Below are positions 22,982 through 34,705 of a stretch of 64,000 nucleotides of DNA, one piece after another (position 1 is the first letter of the stretch; the number at the start of each line of letters is the position of its first letter). The DNA lies in assembly GCA_023101885.1 (NCBI GenBank), contig JALPQD010000126.1:1294904-1358903 (forward strand). The letters run 5' to 3'. Position numbers and translations under genes: made by a program. The notes under the pieces were generated by a model. It ran no database searches. It worked only from the letters and a program-made list of their open reading frames with translations, and was not told the origin of the DNA. This stretch comes from Typhlomys cinereus. Its lineage: Eukaryota; Chordata; Mammalia; Rodentia; Platacanthomyidae.

Positions 22982-24148
22982 GTTTTTTTTTTATTTAATA
23001 CATTTTTTATTATTATTTCGGCTCATACAAACTTAATAGGTACACCAGTTCCCTCCCTCCCTCCTCCTCCCCCCAAACCCCCTGATCCCCGTCCCCTCAC
23101 CCCACCCACCCCACCCCCCAATGCATCCCGTCCCAATTTCCAGAGAGTCCTTTCTTGTGCATGCCTGAATCTCGTCTGGCCCTCCTCTCCGATGACGTAC
23201 AAGGACCCAGTGGCATTTCCCTGAACCCTTTCCCATGTTCCCCTTAAGCATAGGAACACTGCTGTGGCTGACAATCCCTTGCCTCCAAGGATCTTGGTGC
23301 CTTTAGCAGATGCTAGATTTTGTGAGGTCAATAGTGTGTTGGACAATGCGCAGGGCATGCAAAGTCCAATTATGATTGCTTCGGCCCTAACTTGTGTGGA
23401 GTATCTTGCAAATCATTGCTCCTCCCATCCTTTTGCTCTTACAATCTTACCGCCCCCTCTTCTGCAAATGTCCCTGAGCTTCAGGATGGGGAGAGATTAG
23501 TCTGTCCTAGTTCTAGGTGGTTCTAGACTCTAGTTCTAGAGTCTCTGAAGTTCTGGATTGTGGTTTGTTGATTTTCTTTTGCGGTTTTGCTGCTCCTGCA
23601 ATGCCCTTCACTCCATCCTGCTGGGCACTGTATGTCACCCGCTGGCCAGAGCCAAAAAGCTGTTAAACTAGGGTCTTATTATAAGAGCATATTCAAGGGT
23701 AGATGTAATAAAAGTAGGAAACGTCAGTGAGGGCGGGGTCAATCACCCATTTGCAAAATGGTTACTTTTTGCCTGCCAGACTATATGCCCTCCCCATCTG
23801 TTGAGATCATACCCCCTTAGTTGTAAATGATCAGGAACGAACATCTTTGAACTTAACCAGGTGCACATTGCTTATTTGCAGTCCTTGATGGAGGCCTATT
23901 TTCTCTACTGTAACATGGTCCCCTCTCTGCTTATTTCTGGTGTGGCCCTCCCACCCCATCCCTACTGTTCATAATCCTTGCAATTACTGTAGGTAATACA
24001 TAGATTTACCTATGAGTGTCTCAAGGTGGGCTGGGTGGGTTTGGTACTAGGAGCCACATATGAGGGAGTACATGCGGCGCTTAATTTTCTGAGTTTGGGA
24101 TACTTAACTTAATGTAATTGTTTCTAATGACATCCATTTCCCAGCAAA

Positions 24149-27100
24149 TTACAGTAATTCATCATTTTTGATGGCTGAGTAGTACTCAATTGTATAGATG
24201 TACCACAGTTTCCTTATCCACTCGTCAACTGTTGGGCATTTGGGTTGATTCCATGACTTTGCTATTGTAAACAGTGCTGCTATGAACATGGTCATGCTTG
24301 TGCTATCGAGGAGAACCCCTGCTGTATGGGGGGTTATTCCCAAAAGTGGAATAGGAGGGTCATATGGCATTTCAATCTTTAATTTCTTTAAGAATCTCCA
24401 GACGGCTCGCCAGAGTGGCTGTATGAGCCTGTATTCCCACCAGCAATGTAGAAGAGTTCCCCTCTCTCCACATCCTCTCCAGCATTTGTTGTTGTTTGTA
24501 TTGTGGATTTTTGCCATCCTGACCGGGGTGAGATGATATCTCAGGGAGGTTTTGATTTGCATTTCCCTGATGGCTAAAGAAGTGGAGCATTTTTTAAGAT
24601 ATTTGTTAGACATTTTAATTTCATCCCTGGTAAAGTTTCTTTTCAGTTCCAGGGCACATTTTTTAATTGGGCCATTGGTTTCCTTGGTGTTTAGTTTTCT
24701 ATGTTCTTTGTGCACTCTGGACAGCAGAGCTCTATCAGATGTGTGGTTAGTGAAGATTTTCTTCCACTCTGTGGGTTGCCTTTGAGCTCTTGTTACAATC
24801 TATCTGAACAGAACTCTAATTTCACAAGATCCCAACTGTTGAGAGTTGGTAGCAGTGACTGTGCCATTGGATGTCTGTTTAGGAAATGTTGGCCTAGCCC
24901 AATCAGCTCAAGGGAGTTCCCTATCCTTTCAACTTGGTTTTTATAGTCTCTGGCCTTATATCAAGGTCCTAGATCCATTTGGAATTAAGTCTTGTATATG
25001 GTGACAAGTACGGGTCCAGCTTTAATCTTCTGCATGTGGAGATCCAGTTTTGCCAGCACCATTTGTTGAAGATGCTCTTCTTTTTCCATTGGATTCTTTG
25101 GGCCCCTTTGTCAAAGACCAAATGGCTGTAACTTTGTGGGCTTATATCTGGGTCTTCAATCCTTATCCATTGATCTGTGTGTCTATTTTGGAGCCAGTAC
25201 CAGGCTGTCTTTATAACTATAAATTTGTAATATAAACTTAGGTTTGGTATGGTAATACCTCCAGCAGTGTTTTTGTTACTCAGGATTGTCTTTGTATCCT
25301 GGGTCTTTTGTGCCTCCATATGAACTTTGAGATTGTTTGGTCAACTTCTTTAAAGAATTGCTTTGGGATTTTAATTGGTATAGCATTGAATTTGTATATT
25401 GCCTTTGGTAGGATGGTCATTTTTACAATGTTGATTCTACTAATCCAGGAACATGGGAGGTCTTCCCACCTTCTGGTGTCTTCTGCTATTTCTTTCTTTA
25501 GGGTTTTAAAGTTTTCATTTTAAAGGTCTTTTACCTCCTTGGTTAGGTTTATACCAAGGTATTTCATTTTTTTAGGGGCTATAGTAAATGGGATTGTTTC
25601 TCTCAAGGCTTTTTCACTTCTTTCATTGTGGGCATATAGGAAGACCTCTGATTTTTGCACATTTATTTTGTATCCTGCCACCCTGCTGAACTTCTCAATT
25701 AGTTACAGGAGCTTCCTGGTGGAGTTTTTGGGATCACTCAGGTATAAGATCATGTCATCTGCAAATAGGGATAACTTGACTTCTTCCTTACCGATTTGAA
25801 TCCCTTTTATGTCCCTTTCTTGTCTTATGGCTTCAGCTAAGACTTCAAGTACAATATTGAATAGAAGTGGTGAGAGTGGACAGCCTTGTCTAGTTCCTGA
25901 TCAAAGTGGGAATGCTTCCAATTGTTCCCCTTTGAACATAATCCTTGCTGTGGGCCTGTTGTATGCAGCTTTTATTATATTGATAAAGGTTCCTTCCATT
26001 TCTACTGTCTCTAGAGTTTTCGTCATAAAAGGCTGTTAGATCTTGTCAAAAGCATTTTCTGCATCTATTGAGAATATCATGTGGTCTTGGACTTTGGACT
26101 GTTTTGCATGATGAATTACATTTATTGATTTGCATATGTTGAACCAACCTTGTGTGCCGGGATGAAGTCTACTTGGTCCCTGTGAATGATCTTTTTGATA
26201 TGTTTTTTAATCCGATTTGCTAAGACTTTGTTGAGAATCTTTGCATCTGTGTTCATCAGAGAGATCGGCCTATAGGTTTCTTTTTTAAGTGAGTCTTTAT
26301 TCGGTTTTGGGATTAAGATGATATTAGCTTCATAGAAGGAATTTGGTAGTGTTCCTTCCTTTGCTATTTGATGGAACAGTTTAAGGAGCATTGGTATTAT
26401 TAACTCCTTAAATGTCTGGTAAACTCTGTGCGGAAACCATCTGGTCCAGGACATTTTTTGGTGGGAAGATTCGAGATTACTTCTTACATTTCCTTATATG
26501 TTATAGGACTATTTAAATAATTGATAACATCCTGATTAAATTTAGGTGAGTTGTGGTTACTTAGAAATTCATCCATCTCTTTTGTGTTGTCAAACTTCAC
26601 AGAGTACAAGTTTTTGAACTATGACTTTATAATTCTCTGGATTTCTTGGGTATCAGTAGTGATAGCTCCATGTTCATTTCTAATTTTGTTAATTTGGGTT
26701 TTCTCTCTCTTGCTTTTGGTTAATTTAGCTAGGGGTGTATCAACCTTATTGATTTTTTCAAAGAACCAGCTTTTTGACTGGTTGATTTTTTCTATCGTTT
26801 TCTTAATCTCGATTTCAGATATTTCTCCCCTTATTTTGCTAATTTCCTCTCTTCTACTACTTTTGGGATCAGATTGTTCTAGTTTCTCTAAAGCTTTAAG
26901 CTGCATTGTTAAGTTGTTTATTTCTGATGTTTCCATTTTTTTGATGTAGGCATTAAGAGCTGTGAACTTACCTCTTAGAACAGCTTTCATTGTGTCCCAG
27001 AGAATTTGGTAAGTTGTATTTTCATTATCAGTCACTTTCAGGAAATCTTGAATTTCCTTTTTAATTTCTTCCTGAATCCAGTTCTCATTCAGCATCATAT

Positions 27101-27858
27101 TGTTAAGTTTCCAGGAGTTGGTGTATTTTCTCTTGTTTGATGTGTTGTGGATGTCCAGCTTTAGGCCATGGTGGTCTGACAGGGCACAGGTTGAAATTTC
27201 AACTTTTTTGTATATGTGTAGATTCGTTTTGTGGCCCAATATGTGATCTATTTGGAGAAAGTTTGGTGTGCTGCTGAGAAAATTGTGCATTTTTGGTGCA
27301 TGGGTGAAAAGTTCGATAGAGATCTGAAAGGTCCATTTCTTTAAGGGTTTGATTAAGTTCCAAAGTGTCTCTGTTAAGCTTTTGACCTGTTGATCTATCC
27401 CATGTTGAGAGGGCAGTGTTGAAGTCCCCAAGAATTATCGTTTGGGGGTTGATTTCTTGCTTTAGACGCTGTAGGGTTTTCTTAATGAATGTGGAGGGGC
27501 CCGTATTGGGTGCATATATGTTCAGTATTGTGAAGTCTTCCTGGTGAATTGTACCTGTGACTAAAATGTAGTATCCATCTGTGTCTCTTATAATTTTCTT
27601 TGGTTTGAAGTCCACTTTGTCTGAGATCATAATGGCTACCCCTGCCTGTTTTCTGCTTCCATTAGCTTGTACAATTGTTGACCAACCTTTTATTTTTAGG
27701 GCATGCCTATCTTTTGTGGTGAGATGGGTTTCTTGCAGGCAGCAGGTTGATGGATTGCGATTTTTAATCCAAATTTGTAATCTGTGTCTCTTGATCGGTG
27801 AGTTAATTCCATTAACATTTAGTGTTATAATGGAGAAACTATTTTTAATTACAGACAT
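24149..27858 (-). pseudogene. L1-B ORF2 (endonuclease, RT, C-terminal domain), broken
   Basis: About 1236 codons, close to normal for L1 ORF2p. The APE-type endonuclease comes first: LNVNGI (N14), QETHL (E43), NIYAPN, GDFNT (D145, N147), then SDHHGLKL near 27176, which needs a frame change near 27300. The RT follows, with FADD at 25754-25765, and the Cys-rich C-terminal segment lies near 24430-24500, ending KNDELL at 24149. Stops and frameshifts split it into at least five open pieces (27858-27199, 27431-26619, 26454-26122, 25319-24969, 24715-24149). The catalytic residues themselves appear retained. Confidence 0.93.
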
Positions 27859-27899
27859 TTATTATGTTTAGTAGTTTTTAAAAGTATATTGCTTCGCTT

Positions 27900-28968
27900 T
27901 CAATGGTGTTGTACTTGTCTTCTGTTCCCCTGGATATGCCTGTTTTTTTCAAGCTTGAGTATCATTTCTAGCATTTTTTGAAGGTCTGGTTTGGTGGACA
28001 TGTATCCTTTCAAGTTGTCTTTGTGCTGGAAGATTTTTTTTCTCCCTCGATGATGATGCATAGTTTTGCAGGGTAAATCAGCCTGGGTTGACATTTTTGC
28101 TCATTCAATACTTGAAGTACGTCTCTCCAAGCTCTTCTTGCTTTTACTGTTTCGACTGAGAAGTCATTTGTTATTTTAATAGGTTTCCCTTTAAAAGTGA
28201 CTTGTTTTTTCTCCCTTGAAGCTCTCAGCACCAGTTCTTTATCTTGAATGTGGAGTGTTTTGACTATTATTTTCTGTGACAAGCTTCTGTTTTGGTCATA
28301 TCTGTTTGGGGTGCGGAATGCCTCTTGTATATGGATGGGCCTCTCTTTTTTTATATAAGGAAAGTTTTCCTTGATGATCATTTGAAAAATTTCCTCAGGG
28401 GTGGTATTTTGAGATTCTTGCTCTGGTATTCCATGAATACGCATGTTAGGCTTCTTCATGGTGTCCCATATCTCCTGGATATTTCTCTCAAGTATCTTGT
28501 TGGCTTTAACAACCTCTTCCATTGAGCTGGTTAATACTCCCACTTTATCTTCAAGGTCTGAAATTTTGTTTTCTGCTTCCTAAGATCTGTTGATAAGACT
28601 CTCTGTGGAGTTCTGGGTTGAAGGTAACTTGTCTTGTAGCTCAGTTTTAAACTCTGCTTGTGACCGCTTTAACTGCTCTATGCCAGTTATTGTTTCTTGC
28701 ACTGTTTTTCTCAACTCCTCCAAGTGTCTATTGTGTTCCTCTTCAAAGCGATTGATTCGATTATTGAAACCCTCCCAGATTTCCTCTTTCATAGTATTGA
28801 ACATGGTAATGATCATATTTTGAAGGTCATTATCCTGGGTCAGGTTTCTTGGCCATTTTCCATGGGTTTGTTCTGGTTAGAGTCTAACTTTATGGGATTA
28901 ATTCCTTCAGTCAGAGATTTTTTTACTTGAGTGTTGTTTCTCATGGACTTGCACTTTGACTTTGGCAT
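27900..28968 (-). pseudogene. L1-B ORF1, broken
   Basis: ORF1p is the RNA-binding trimeric chaperone of L1. Start chosen at 28968-28966 (M-P-K-S-K-C), because the same start is seen in L1-A at 32436. The coiled-coil region (EEHNRHLEELRKTVQET) spans about 28816-28580. The RRM-like core (MRIHGIPEQESQNTTPEE) begins near 28450. The C-terminal domain with RPRL-like 'QPRLIYPAKL' lies near 28090, and the end is about 27900. The total of roughly 356 codons fits the family. Frame changes near 28820, 28570 and 28050, plus a stop near 28830, inactivate it. Confidence 0.9.
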
Positions 28969-28974
28969 TGTCGT

Positions 28975-29359
28975 TTTAACTCTTAATATCTTCTTTCAAT
29001 TTCTGTGAGTTTTTCACTAAACTGAATTATTTGGCCTGGGGTTCTGGGGGTGGGCGGAGACGGAGCTTACCTAGGTCACATGGTGAGGCCCGGCTGGACC
29101 ACACACATGTGTCCCAGGCGGCAGAGGGGAGGGAAGGGAGGATGGGGCGTCGGCGGGGCGCTATTTAACCTCTGGGACCCAGGGGCGGGGCCGGGCACAG
29201 AGGGGGGGGATGTGATCCTCCTCCTCCCAGGCCCTGCGTGGCGGCTCCAGCTGGGTGGTGGGAGGAGCTGGGTCCCTTGGGGTGCCTGGGGTTGTAGGTC
29301 ACCCAGTGAGGCCTGGCTGGACCGCGCACATGCATCCTGGGAGGCGGAGTGGAGGGAAG
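28975..29359 (-). promoter_or_regulatory. L1-B 5'UTR with tandem monomers
   Basis: GC-rich promoter block directly upstream of ORF1. Units containing 'gtgaggccyggctggacc...ggaggcggagtggagggaaggga' start at 29083 and 29306, a 223-bp period, with a GC box (ggggcgggg) between. The second unit is partial. Near-identical architecture to 1-404. Confidence 0.85.
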
Positions 29360-29369
29360 GGAGATCGAG

Positions 29370-31300
29370 TTTTACCAGCACCATTTGTTGAAGATGCTGC
29401 TCTTTATCCATTGCATTTTTTGGGACCTTTTGTCAAAGATCAAATGGCTGTAATTGTGTTGGCTTACATCTGGGTCTTCAACCTTATCCATTGATCTATG
29501 TGCCTATTTTGAAGCCAGTACCAGGGTGTTTTTATAACTATGGATTTGTAGTATAGACTGTGGTTTAGTATGGAGATACCTCCAGCAGTGTTTTGTTACT
29601 CAGGATTAGTTTTGCTATCCTGGGTCTTTTGTGCTTCCACATGAACCGTTGAGATTGTTTGGTCAACTTCTTTAAAAAATTGCTTTGGGATTTTAATTGA
29701 ATCTTTCTATTGCCTTTGGTAGGATGTTCATTTTTATGATATTGATTCTGCCAATTCAGGAACATGGTGGGTCTTTCCACCTTCTAGTGTCTTCTGCAAT
29801 TTCTTTCTTTAGGGTTTTTAAGTTTTCATTGTAAAGGTCTTTAACCTCCTTGGTTAGGTTTATACCAAGGTATTTCATATTTTAGTGGCTATAGTAAATG
29901 GGATTGTTTCTCTCAGGGCTTTTTCACTTCTTTCATTCTGGGCATATAGGAAGGCCTCTGATTTTTGCATATTTATTTTGTATCCTGCCACCCTGCTGAA
30001 CTTCTCAATTAGTTCCAGGAGCTTCCTGGTGGAGTTTTTGGGATCACTCAGGTATAAGATCATGTCATCTGCAAATAGGGATAACTTGACTTCTTCCTTA
30101 CCGATTTGAATCCCTTTTATGTCCCTTTCTTGTCTTATGGCTTCAGCTAAGACTTCAAGTACAATATTGAATAGAAGTGGTGAGAGTGGACAACCTTGTT
30201 CAGTTCCTTAATCGAAGTGGGAATGCTTCCAGTTTTTCCCCATTGAGTATAATCCTTGCTATTGGATTGATGTATGCAGGTTTCATTATATTGATAAAGG
30301 TTCCTTCCATTCCTACTGTCTCTAGCATTTTGATCATGAAAGTCTGTTGAATCTTGTCAAAACATTTTTCTGCATTTATGGAGAGTATCAGGTGGTCTTG
30401 TACTTTGGACTGGTTTACATGATGAATTACATTTATTGATTTGCTTATGTTGAATCAACCTTGTGTGCCGGGGATAAAGCCTCCATGGTACCCGTGAATG
30501 ATCTTTTTGATATGTTTTTTAATCCGATTTGCTAAGACTTTGTTGCGAATCTTTGCATCTTTGTTCATCAGAGAGATTGGTCTATAGTTTTCCTTTTTAA
30601 GTGTATCTTTATTAGGTTTGGCGATTAAAACAATATTAGCTTCATAGAAGGAATTTGGTAATGTTCCTTCCTTTGCTATTTGATGGAAAAGTTTAAGGAG
30701 TATTGGTGTTATTAACTCCTTAAATGTCTGGTAGAACTCTGTGCTGAATCCATCTGGTCCAGGACATTTTTTGGTGGGAAGATTCAAGATTACTTCCTCC
30801 ATTTCTTCATATGTTATAGGACTATTTAAATAATTCACAACCTCCTAATTCAATTTAGGTAAGTTTTGTTTACTTAGGAATTCATCCATCTCTTTTGTGT
30901 TGTCAAATTTCACAGAGTATACTTTTTTGAAATGTGATGTTATAATTCTCTGTATTTCTTGGGTATCAGTACTGATAGCTCCATTTTCATTTCTAATTTT
31001 GTTAATTTGGGTTGTCTTTCTCTTGCTTTTTGTTAATTTAGCTAGGGGTGTATCAATCTTATTGATTTTTTCAAAGAACCAGCTTTTTGAATGGTTGATT
31101 TTCTCTATCGTTTTCCTAATCTCGATTTCAGGTATTTCATCCCCTTATTTTGCTAATCTCCTCTTGTCTACTACTTTCATGGTTAGATTGCTCTAGTTTC
31201 TCTAAAGCTTTAAGCTGTGTTGTTGCATTATTTATTTTCATTTTTTTTTGATGTAGGCATATAAGAGCTATGAACTTCCCTCTTAGGACAGCTTTCATTG
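29370..31300 (-). pseudogene. L1-A ORF2, RT part, endonuclease missing
   Basis: RT domain with FADD at 30064-30075 and the thumb/finger text '[25 protein letters not shown]' at 30838-30455. Upstream it can be followed only to '[10 protein letters not shown]' near 31300. The next sequence is not the endonuclease found in L1-B at 27000-27858 but about 75 bp of short linker leading straight into the ORF1 C-terminus. Roughly 860 bp of coding sequence are absent. Several stops and frameshifts also occur. Confidence 0.85.
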
Positions 31301-31371
31301 TGTAATTTTGGACATTTTTTGTGTTTAGTGAATTTTCTAAGCTTATTGTTTGACATTTAATTTTTGTGGTA

Positions 31372-32436
31372 TTATACTTCCCTTCTGTCCTCCTGGTTAC
31401 GCTTGTCTTTTTCTTCAAGTTTGCATATCATTTCTAGTATTTTTGAAGGCCCGGTTTGGTAGACATGTATCCCTTTAAGTTGTCTTTGTGTTTGAAAATT
31501 TTTCTTTCTCCCTTGATCATGATAGATAGTTTTGCCGGGTATGTCAGTCTGGGTTGGCATTTTTGCTCATTTAATACTTGAAGTACGTCTCTCCAAGCTC
31601 TTCTTGCTTTTCCTGTTTCCATTGAGAAGTCATTTGTTATTTTAATTGGTTTGCCTTTAAAAAATGACCTGCTTTTTTTTTCTTGAAGCTCTCAAAAACT
31701 TTTCTTTGTCTTGAATGTGGAGTGTTTTGACTATTATTTGCTGTGGCGATTTTCTATTTCAGTCATATCTGTTTGGAGTGCGAAATGCCTATTTTATTTG
31801 GATGGGCCTGTCATTCTTCAGTTGAGGGAAGTTTTCATTTATGATAATTTGAAATATTTCCTGTGGTATTTTGGGATTCTTGTTCTTGTATTCCATGAAT
31901 GCACATGTTAGGCTTCTTCAGGGTGTCCTGTATCTCTTGAATGTTCCTCTCAAGTATCTTTTGGCTTTAACAATCTCTTCCATTGAGCTGGTTATTTCTC
32001 CCACTTTATCTTCAAGGTCTGAAATTCTATTTTCTGCTTCGTTAGTTCTGCTGATAAGACTCTCTGTTGAGCTTCAATCCAAAATTGAAGATAACTTGTA
32101 TTTTAGTTCAATTTTAAATTCTGCCTGAGACTGTTTTAACTGCTCTATGCCTATTTTTGTTTCTTGAATTGTTTTTCTCAACTCCTCCAAGTGCCAGTTG
32201 TGTTCCTTTTCAAAGTGGTTGATGTGGTTGTTTCACTCCTCTTGGATTTCCTCTTTCATAGTATTAATCATGGTAATGATCATATTTTGAAAGTGGTTGT
32301 CTTCAGTCTGGCTTTCTTGGCTGTTTTCTGTGAATTTGTTTTGGTTGGAATCCATCATTAAGGGGTTAATTATTTTGGTGGGAGATTGGTCTTCTTGGGT
32401 TTTGTTTCTCATGGATCTGCACTTTGACTTGGGCAT
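31372..32436 (-). pseudogene. L1-A ORF1, broken
   Basis: Starts MPKSKCRSMRNKTQEDQ at 32436 and continues through 'NHFQNMIITMINTMKEEIQEE', a coiled-coil region near 32200-32000 and the RNA-binding core with 'KARRAWRDVLQVLNEQKCQPRL' (31622-31500), ending near 31372. About 355 codons, normal for L1 ORF1p. Interrupted by a frame change after 32233 and others near 31900-31620. It lies directly downstream of the type-2 5'UTR. Confidence 0.88.
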
Positions 32437-32439
32437 TGT

Positions 32440-33345
32440 TGTTTTGTCTTCTTGGGCTTTTCAGTTTCTGTGTGTTTTTGACTGAACTGACTTAGTTGAT
32501 ATTACTACACCTGGGCAGTTATTACTAGTGCTTTCCTTGGAGTTGGGTATGTTTGTCTTTTTTTATTGTTATTTCCTAGTTGAGGCTATTAGGCTGTTAG
32601 TACATCAGTTAAATCAGGTTAAGTAGACAGGGGGTGAATATTAGTATGGTAGTGCACTTTTACGATTTACTATCTTGATTATATGTGAGAGTGAGTGGTG
32701 TACTCCCTGGAGTTGTATATGTTTTCGGGGTGGCTGTATGGAAAAATTAATCTAAAGTGATTAATATTAGAAAGGAACAGTAAGGTGAAAAAAAGGTTTA
32801 CTTATCTTTGAGCTGGATGTGAAGAATCTCTCCCAAGTGATAGGATGATTGTAGAGGTTTTCCAATATATGACCTTTGACCCTTAGAACTTTGCTTGAGT
32901 TTCCTTTGGACTCTATTGAATTCTGAGTAGCACTGTGTCTTCCATGGACCACGTGCATGGGTCCCCGGTGGGCCAGAGAGGCAGAAGGGCTGATGGTGAT
33001 GTCAGAATTCTTCATCTGGGACCTGGGACTTGGCTGAGTGGCCCACCCAAGCTCCAGGGATGGAGGAATGTGAGCAAGTCCTTTCCATTTGGGTGCAGAG
33101 GCAGGCGGAGGAAGAAAGGGGCTGGGTCCTGGGGCAAGGCTCAGGCTAAAACTGGAGGCAGCCTGAGTGACGCTGGGACACCGGGTGACCTTGGGTGCTG
33201 GGCAGACTCACCTGGGGATGGTGGGCTGGGAAGCGGGGTCAAGCAGCCAAGGCAAGCAGGAAGGAGAAAAGGGGGCTGGGTATGGCGGATAGGGAAATGC
33301 GGTTGGGCAGACAAGGTGGTCGGGAGGGAGAAAAGCAAAAGTTTA
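32440..33345 (-). promoter_or_regulatory. L1-A 5'UTR, second promoter type
   Basis: An AT-rich proximal part (32440-32880) and a GC-rich distal part (32890-33345). On the minus strand it carries 'agatgaagaattctgacatcaccatcagcc', 'gcctctctggc', 'acgtggtccatggaagacacag' and 'ctactcagaattcaatagag'. The same text occurs at 62371-62632 on the plus strand upstream of another ORF1. It shares no obvious similarity with the type seen at 1-404 and 28975-29359. Confidence 0.8.
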
Positions 33346-33389
33346 GCTATTGAGACACTATACCTAATTGTCTTTTAAAAAATGATCAT

Positions 33390-34085
33390 TATTACTATAG
33401 ATTGGAGGATCTCTCAGCACTCAAAATAGAAACTTCTTTCTTCAATGAAAGGTGTTTATTATAGAAAATCAGAACTAGCCAAAGTGCAGAAAACAAAAGT
33501 GACTGCAGAATACTCAGCCCTAAACAGGATATCCAAGCCACTGCACATCCACTCGAGGCTCAGGGAACATTTGGGAGAAGAAACAATAAGACTTTAAGAG
33601 CCCAAAGTTTGGAAGGGTGTTGCCAGACAATACCTTTTGGTCATGGCAAGACACTTGTCTCCATGAGTTTACTGTTGCTATGTATATTTCCACAAGAACT
33701 GCTTGGGAATTGTCCTATCAACATTTTACCATGGATGATGAAAGATCTCAAAAAGCTTCATGCTTCCCAGAGAGACCAATGAAGTAAGTTAATGTGATGG
33801 AGGAAGAAATGAAAGATGCTTTCCTCAACGGTATACTCACTGATATTTGATTCGTGCTCTAGAAAGTATACAGACAAATGTTATCAAAGGCAAACCAGGT
33901 GAAATCTTATGGGCCACTTAAGCAAAGAGACATGAAAATAGAAGGGAGTCTGGCAAGGGAAAGGAAAGATTGCAATGGGAAGAGGAGGGGGGATGGGATT
34001 TGTGATTAAGATGTGAAAATAATATAAATTCACTGTATTTGCATATGAAACACTAAAAGAATAAAAAATACATAAATATACTAAA
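33390..34085 (+). mobile_element. Old L1 3'UTR end
   Basis: 'ctcagggaacatttgggagaagaa', 'gggccacttaagcaaagagacatg', 'gggagtctggcaaggg', then 'gaagaggagggg' and an A-rich end near 34070. Matches the tail at 45389-45590. No coding part remains. Confidence 0.6.
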
Positions 34086-34334
34086 AATTTTTAAAAACCC
34101 AACTTCGACATCCTATAATAATATCTGAAAATTGTGTAAAACAGTAAAAGCATAATTGTATAAAACATTAATCATGGTATTCATTATATTAGTTGGAAAA
34201 CAATTTAAACACACATAACTACATACAGTTTTTTCTATTTTATCTTTTTACATAAATATAAATTCATTGAACTCCAGATTAGTTTACTGGTAGAAGACTT
34301 GCCAACACAGGTTTTGGGAGTGATTCTTAATAAA

Positions 34335-34705
34335 GCACAATGACAAAATTACTAATCTCAAAGATACGAAACAACTTGTTTATCTTTGTGAGCAAAGATG
34401 CCTCAGAGACTAATGAGAGTTAAAGCTAGATAGGAGAGAAGAGGAGCAACTCTTGCCAATGGTATGCCTACTGGTATATTGTCCTTGCTTCAGGAAATAT
34501 CCAGACATGTCATTAACATTAACCAAGATTTAACTTAGTAAGCTACATGTGCACAGAATGACATGAAAGCAGGAGACAGATGAGTGGGGAAGAATAAAAT
34601 TTGTATTGGGGGAAAAATAAGTGATTGGGATTGGGTAGTAAGGGGCGAAAATGGCATAAATACATATTTAAAATTCTAAAAGAATATAAGTAAATTTTAA
34701 AAGAT
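34335..34705 (+). mobile_element. Old L1 3'UTR end
   Basis: Related layout to the preceding tail: 'gcctactggtatattg', 'gaaatatccagacatgtca', 'gacatgaaagcagg', 'ggggaagaataaaattt' and an A-rich end. Diverged. Confidence 0.5.

Larger units (their letters stand above)
22982..29359 (-). mobile_element. L1-B: full-length nested L1
   Basis: Complete-structure L1 of about 6.38 kb on the minus strand: A-rich 3' end at 22982, 3'UTR to about 24148, ORF2 27858 to 24149, ORF1 28968 to 27900, and a monomeric 5'UTR to 29359. Flanked by the perfect duplication 'ggagatcgag' (22972-22981 and 29360-29369), lying inside L1-A. Several frame breaks in both ORFs mean it is not competent as written. No SINE is inserted in it, in keeping with its being younger than L1-A. 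Confidence 0.95.
29360..33345 (-). mobile_element. L1-A, 5' part
   Basis: Continuation of the L1-A 3' part after the L1-B insertion: ORF2 RT region, a shortened ORF2 N-terminus, ORF1 (32436 to 31372), and a 5'UTR of a different type (about 32440-33345). Together the two parts make an element about 6.3 kb long including a SINE. The 5' edge is approximate, and no clean target duplication was found for L1-A. Confidence 0.88.

Noticed and set aside
23022..23358. Open frames with Gly- or Pro-rich text on both strands
   Set aside because: They translate the polypyrimidine/polypurine tract of the L1-B 3'UTR.
27581..27871. Plus-strand frames of 70-130 codons across 24-31 kb
   Set aside because: Antisense shadows of L1 ORF1 and ORF2 on the minus strand.
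32935..33378. 147-codon plus-strand frame
   Set aside because: Antisense reading of the L1-A GC-rich 5'UTR; no domain and no support in the homologous block at 62.2 kb.
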